From contig JARWKL010000005.1 in NCBI GenBank assembly GCA_029961685.1, positions 1,984,001-2,048,000 on the forward strand: a DNA stretch of 64,000 nt. Direction: 5' to 3'. Positions within the stretch are counted from its first letter, which is position 1. The number at the start of each line of letters is the position of its first letter. The notes beneath the pieces are model-generated. The model did not search any database. It was given only the letters and a program-made list of their open reading frames with translations, and was not told where the DNA came from. The stretch comes from Aristolochia californica. Taxonomy: Eukaryota; Streptophyta; Magnoliopsida; Piperales; Aristolochiaceae. This document shows positions 59,905 through 64,000 of the stretch, piece by piece. A program made the translations under genes and the position numbers.

Positions 59905-60730
59905 TAATTATTATGATTAAGAAATAATAATAGTTCATGAATTTTAATCAATCTGATTACTAATTATGAAATTTATAAAAAAAGAAGAAGAAGAAGAAGA
60001 CAAAGGAAGAACGAGGAGGACGAAGGAGCAATGTGAAAACCTACAAAGGCAACCAAGGATGGAAAGTAAAATTCTAACTAGAGAGGTGGATTTTATGTTC
60101 CATTGTTTTCTTAAGAAACGGGGTGATTCACTCTCTCTGGGCGAAGTGAATTCCACCATGACTTTCTAGGTTTACAAATACTGGAAAACCACTTTCTCTA
60201 AAGAAATCGAATCTTCCAAAGTTTTCCCTACATACTAACAGGCAACTAGGTGTCTTTACAAATTTGTACAAACCAATGGGTTGTTCCTTCTATTCTTCTT
60301 CCATGATTCTTGGATATTGATCCTCCTCTCCTGAGTGATTGATTTGTGAGGATAATTGTCCTTGAATGATTTGGATTGATTGAGTAGGATTTGTAGGAGA
60401 ATCTCGAATAGCAAATAAAGTTTGTGGTGGGTCCCTCATATGAGTGATTGTAAGAGAAATTATTCTAGAGGATCCTTGAGGTGACTGAGATTCATCCATG
60501 CATGGGGACGTCACCCTTGGCATACCTTGCATGAGCAAGGTGGATGTCGCTTCTTAAGGATGAGCTAATCAATTAGAGTACTTACGGATGAGCTTATCAA
60601 TGTTCCATAATTTGGATATATAAAATTTTCTTATGTAAATTTTTTTTTTAAAATTTTAATTGTTTAAATAATTATCTTATTAAAGAATGGTCCTGTATGC
60701 AATTTTGCAATAGGACCATTAGGGTTAAGG

Positions 60731-62225
60731 GTTTTTTGTTTTAAGGACCATTTGAGGTGGTACCTTTTTAGGAAATGCAGCTTATCTGAAATAGCAGGCG
60801 GCGGTATTTTGGAAGCTTGAACTGGCTTCCTCCGTAGCAATGTTATGAGATAGAAAAAAGAGTCCCAACCGTTTGATGAATCAAAGTCGGCAGGCTGCTT
60901 CGAGTTTCCGTCGTGGAAACTCACTCCCTCATTGTTGAAAAATTCAAAGCATCGGAAGGAGGAAACCCTCTTGACCTCTGAGTCTCATGCTGTTACGGTT
61001 ATATCATCGTGGTGTTTTTTCCTGACAGGGAACAAATCATTAAAAGCCGAATGGCAGGCAAATTAGCATCTGATGCAGCAGTTACGAAAACTGACGCCGC
61101 TCTAAATGGTGTTTTCAACCGCTCTAAATGTTGGGCGATGCTGAAATGAGGCAGTTTACAGAGGTTTGGAAACGCTACATTTAGATTATCGTTCCCATTT
61201 GAAATAGAATTACGCTATCTCACTCTGTTTAAAAAGGAAAAGCTTCAAGAGATCAAATATTAGAAAGTTTGTTGAGCTTATTAACATAACATTAGGTTAA
61301 ATAAGCAAAAACATTAGAAAATCATGTCTTCCAGATGATGAACAATTTTGATCATTGATTTTCCAGCAACCGCTGTTGAGCGATGCTAAAATGGGGCAGT
61401 TTACAGAGGAGCCCGTGCGTTCCTGGGTGACGATGAGATCAACACTGAGCTTCTTGGATCGCAGCTGGAGGAGAAGAAAAATAGCCTCGAAGATCAGCTA
61501 CACAACTTATTCCCTTCTCTCAGACTAGGTAAGAGTCTTTGCAGCAGAAGAAAAATCATTCTCTCAATCATCAGATAGTTTCTGAGACAACTACAAGGTC
61601 AGCATGTCTCTCAAACCGGAGGGATTACTAAAAAGTGCAATCTGGGATTTACCAAGAACCAAGGATGAATGATTGAGAGGAATTCAATCTCCCAACTTAC
61701 CCCTTTGCCTGTTTCGGAGGATGCATCGGTTACGATAACTGACGCTGCTCTAAATAGTGTTTTCCGAGGCTTGGGTCAGGCCCTCACCCCTATCATCCAG
61801 AAAAGGATGGGCCAGTTCGGGGGGATAGATTAATAGCTCAGGAGGTAGAAAACATATCTAGTGGGAATTCAACACTGAGCTTCTGCGATTGCAGCTTGAG
61901 GAGAAGAACAAAAGCCTCGAATACCAACTACAAAGCCAGCATCTCTGTCAAACCGGAGGTATTACTAAAAAGTGAAATCTCGGATTTTCCAAGAACCAAG
62001 GATGAATGATTCAGAGGACAAATTAGCATCTAATGCACAAGAAGTGGAAAACATATCTAGTGGGAATTAAACCGCTGGTGAGCGATACTGAAATGAGGCA
62101 GTTTACAGACGAGTCCGTGGAGGAGAAGACTCCCTTTCTCCTTCAATAATGGAGTCCCACCCTCATGTCCAACATTTTCCATTAGAGGTCTGCATAGGAA
62201 TAGCAAGGAGATCAATACTAAAATA
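60731..62225 (+). pseudogene. NLR coiled-coil fragments, copy 10 and further pieces
   Basis: 61,050 on reads AGKLASDAAVTKTDAALNG with the shared deletion plus an extra 12-bp insertion (cgctctaaatgt). 61,380-61,530 carries PVRSWVTMRSTL in a shifted frame, then LEDQLHNLFPSLRLGKSLCS. 61,740-61,930 has LTPIIQKRMGQFGGI and words for TELLRLQLEEKNKSLEYQ. 62,040-62,125 has another partial EMRQFTDESV piece. All are short, out of frame with each other, and without NB-ARC or LRR. Confidence 0.72.
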
Positions 62226-63000
62226 CTGAAACAATCTACATAGTGTTCTAGACACATTTGCAAAAGGAGGGCCCAGAGCTCTTACCTCACAAAAGAACCT
62301 CCAGATCTAAAGAAAGGAAAATGGGTGGCATTGGATCCATTCCCAGCAACTGTAATGAGCCTCGACGCATCTTCTCAAATACTGAATTGTTATTTGGAGA
62401 CATCTCATGGTGGAGACATGGAGTAAGCTTCAGCTTTGGCCCTGGAGCTCGAGAGATGTTGAAGAGTAGCCAGACCTCCTCGATATATAAGGCAAAGAGC
62501 AGGGAATCCATTTATGCTTCGTGGGTACCCATTGGAGAGTCATTACCTGCCTTGGAAGCGTTGTGCCAGCTTGTTAGGTGGGTGGCTTACCACATTTGAC
62601 TTGTTACCTGCCAAAAGAAGAGTCATTCTTTGGTTGTACTCACTTATTGCTAATTAATACTTGCCAAGAAAAAGTAAAATGAGATCTCTCTGTAATTTCT
62701 CTTTCAGCTATGGAAAGAATTTTCCAAAATGGGATACTAGCCCATCTGCTTATATACATCTTTAATTCCACCCCTACTTTGCTAAATGCAAACCCAAACA
62801 AAACCCAAATAAAAGTTAATTGACCATCCCTCAACTCTCTTAATGGACTTCTAAGTCTTATTAGGTGGGGATTGGATTATGAGAGGATTGATAATCTAAG
62901 TCCCTAATCGTGGACATCTAATATCTATTGCCCAAAGCTTTCACACTACATGTTCAGACATCAAGATTCAACGTAAATACATGATAGATAGATCGAAAAA
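62226..63000 (+). repeat. WWRH module, copy 5, with the longest open frame (62,258-62,599)
   Basis: This is the only copy in which the plus frame stays open through the module: 113 codons, with MGGIGSIPSNCNEPRRIFSN from residue 22, LLFGDISWWRHG, and a C-terminus ALEALCQLVRWVAYHI. I do not recognise a family, and other copies are broken. It might be an exon of the original resistance-gene locus or of a neighbouring gene; sequence alone does not decide. 62,600-63,000 continues into repeat sequence. Confidence 0.45.
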
Positions 63001-64000
63001 TCTTTCCCTAATTTTTAGAGTACACTTTGAAGCAAAGAATAGTAGTTTTACTTGCACTAACTTCACAACCTTTTTTATATAATCCCATGCATGTTGATTC
63101 AAAATGGGATACTTGCCCACCTACTTAGAGCCATCTTTGTTCCTCCCCTACTCTCCCAAATGCTTTTGAAGGGTAGAAATGGATTGACATTTAAGCCCAT
63201 CAACAATTATTCGGACAACCAAAACTCAAATAAAAATTAATTGGTCATCCCTCACCTCTCATAATGGGCATCTATGTCTTAATAGGTTGGGATTGGATTA
63301 TGAGAGCATTTGTCATTTTTTTTAACTATTAAGGGCAACCATAAATAGAATGAATATCAGGAGAGGAACTCGATCATTAATCGTGTATGCTTCTTGTATA
63401 GAGAAGGTGGAATTGTGCCTGAATATTTTACTATATAAATGATTTTTCAATTATCTTAAATATAAACAATCGGTAGCTCCTCAAAGGTTTTTATTCGAAA
63501 TATCTATCGAATTGTATCCTTAGTACATAAACCTGATTATCTTATAAAAACATTAAAATCATAGAAAATATACGTGAGTGTTTCAATAGTTGAAGAGAAT
63601 ACCTAATGTCATTATGAAATATTCAATTAATAAATACATGCATCTAGGGTTTATGCAAAGAGCACTTAAGAGACTAGGAAGAGTGGGTTTAAGTATGTCC
63701 ACCTCATTGACTCTTAGGGATTTTAGATAGTATAAATTCTTTGTCTCCGTACCAAGATTAGTAGAAGGTCATTTAGGTGAAAGTCCCATTTTCTTTAACT
63801 GCATTCTTAACTCTCTAATAGGTCTTAATGATTGCTGTTTGTCCAAAGTTTTCACACTAAATATCCAGTGGAATGGGTTATGTACCACAATTAAGGGTGG
63901 GTTAGGGATACGAGGGCAAGGCATGGACATGGTTAAGTTTTCAATCTATCACTAGTTTGGGGTTTTGTGTTTAAAGTCGGGCAAGGTATGATTACGTGAA
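63001..64000. repeat. Partial WWRH tail and degenerate tandem-repeat region, copy 4
   Basis: 63,100-63,290 repeats the WWRH tail (cttgcccacctacttag, cctcccctactctcccaaat). 63,290-64,000 has the tandem-repeat landmarks, ending with the segment matching 48,587-48,945 and running off the window. Confidence 0.75.

Larger units (their letters stand above)
58081..60730. repeat. Module M, copy 5, split by a Mutator-like element
   Basis: Left part 58,081-58,269 corresponds to 11,135-11,305, and the right part continues from 59,905, collinear with 11,297-12,030. The left third of the module is missing. No gene. Confidence 0.8.

Overview
This is plant nuclear DNA, almost certainly from an angiosperm. 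It carries an Athila-type Ty3/gypsy retrotransposon with a tRNA-Asp primer site, several Ty1/copia remnants, hAT and Mutator-like insertions, broken coiled-coil NLR resistance-gene fragments, a type I (M-gamma-like) MADS-box gene and a spliced TLC-domain gene. I cannot name the species. Very little of the window is ordinary gene space. Most of it is a nested, repeatedly duplicated mosaic of transposons and gene fragments. There are no rRNA genes, complete tRNA genes, CRISPR arrays or prokaryotic features.

Layout: 1-8,677 is a minisatellite-bearing host repeat interrupted by an Athila element (LTRs 210-1,605 and 7,275-8,677). The element lacks most of gag and has broken pol frames. Its primer-binding site continues for 63 nt as a copy of most of a tRNA-Asp. 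8,678-12,735 is the rest of the host repeat: copia LTR and remnant, a conserved AT-rich module (module M) and an NLR N-terminal fragment. 12,736-18,000 holds an unrecognised ORF, a decayed Ty3 pol and, on the minus strand, the 5' half of a TLC-domain membrane-protein gene with a duplicated leader exon. 18,000-21,000 is AT-rich with microsatellites. 21,000-31,600 alternates NLR coiled-coil fragments with a recurrent module encoding a WWRH motif, and includes a truncated minus-strand copia element. 31,540-41,000 contains degenerate tandem repeats, a deleted copia element, another module M plus NLR block and a second WWRH/tandem-repeat stretch. 41,391-48,575 is a recent paralogue of 8,678-12,735, interrupted by a 2.4-kb hAT-like element. 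50,581-52,760 is a minus-strand copia fragment with an intact intronless MADS-box gene inside it. 52,765-57,838 is a segmental duplicate of about 37,060-42,560. 58,081-62,130 is another module M plus NLR copy, interrupted by a 1.6-kb Mutator-like element, and the window ends in WWRH and tandem-repeat sequence.

Functionally, the only uninterrupted host-type ORF of convincing family is the MADS-box gene. The TLC gene has three exons with consistent splice phases, but its 3' exons are not visible here. The NLR fragments carry only the coiled-coil region and several share the same internal deletion, so the array seems to have grown by copying an already broken gene. The paralogous copies act as empty-site controls: Athila, hAT and Mutator insertions are each present in one copy and absent from the others, which orders the events. 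I found no clear undescribed biological system. The most unusual signals are the extended tRNA-Asp copy in the Athila element, the MADS gene bounded by a 16-bp direct repeat inside a copia remnant, and six very long G/C homopolymer tracts.
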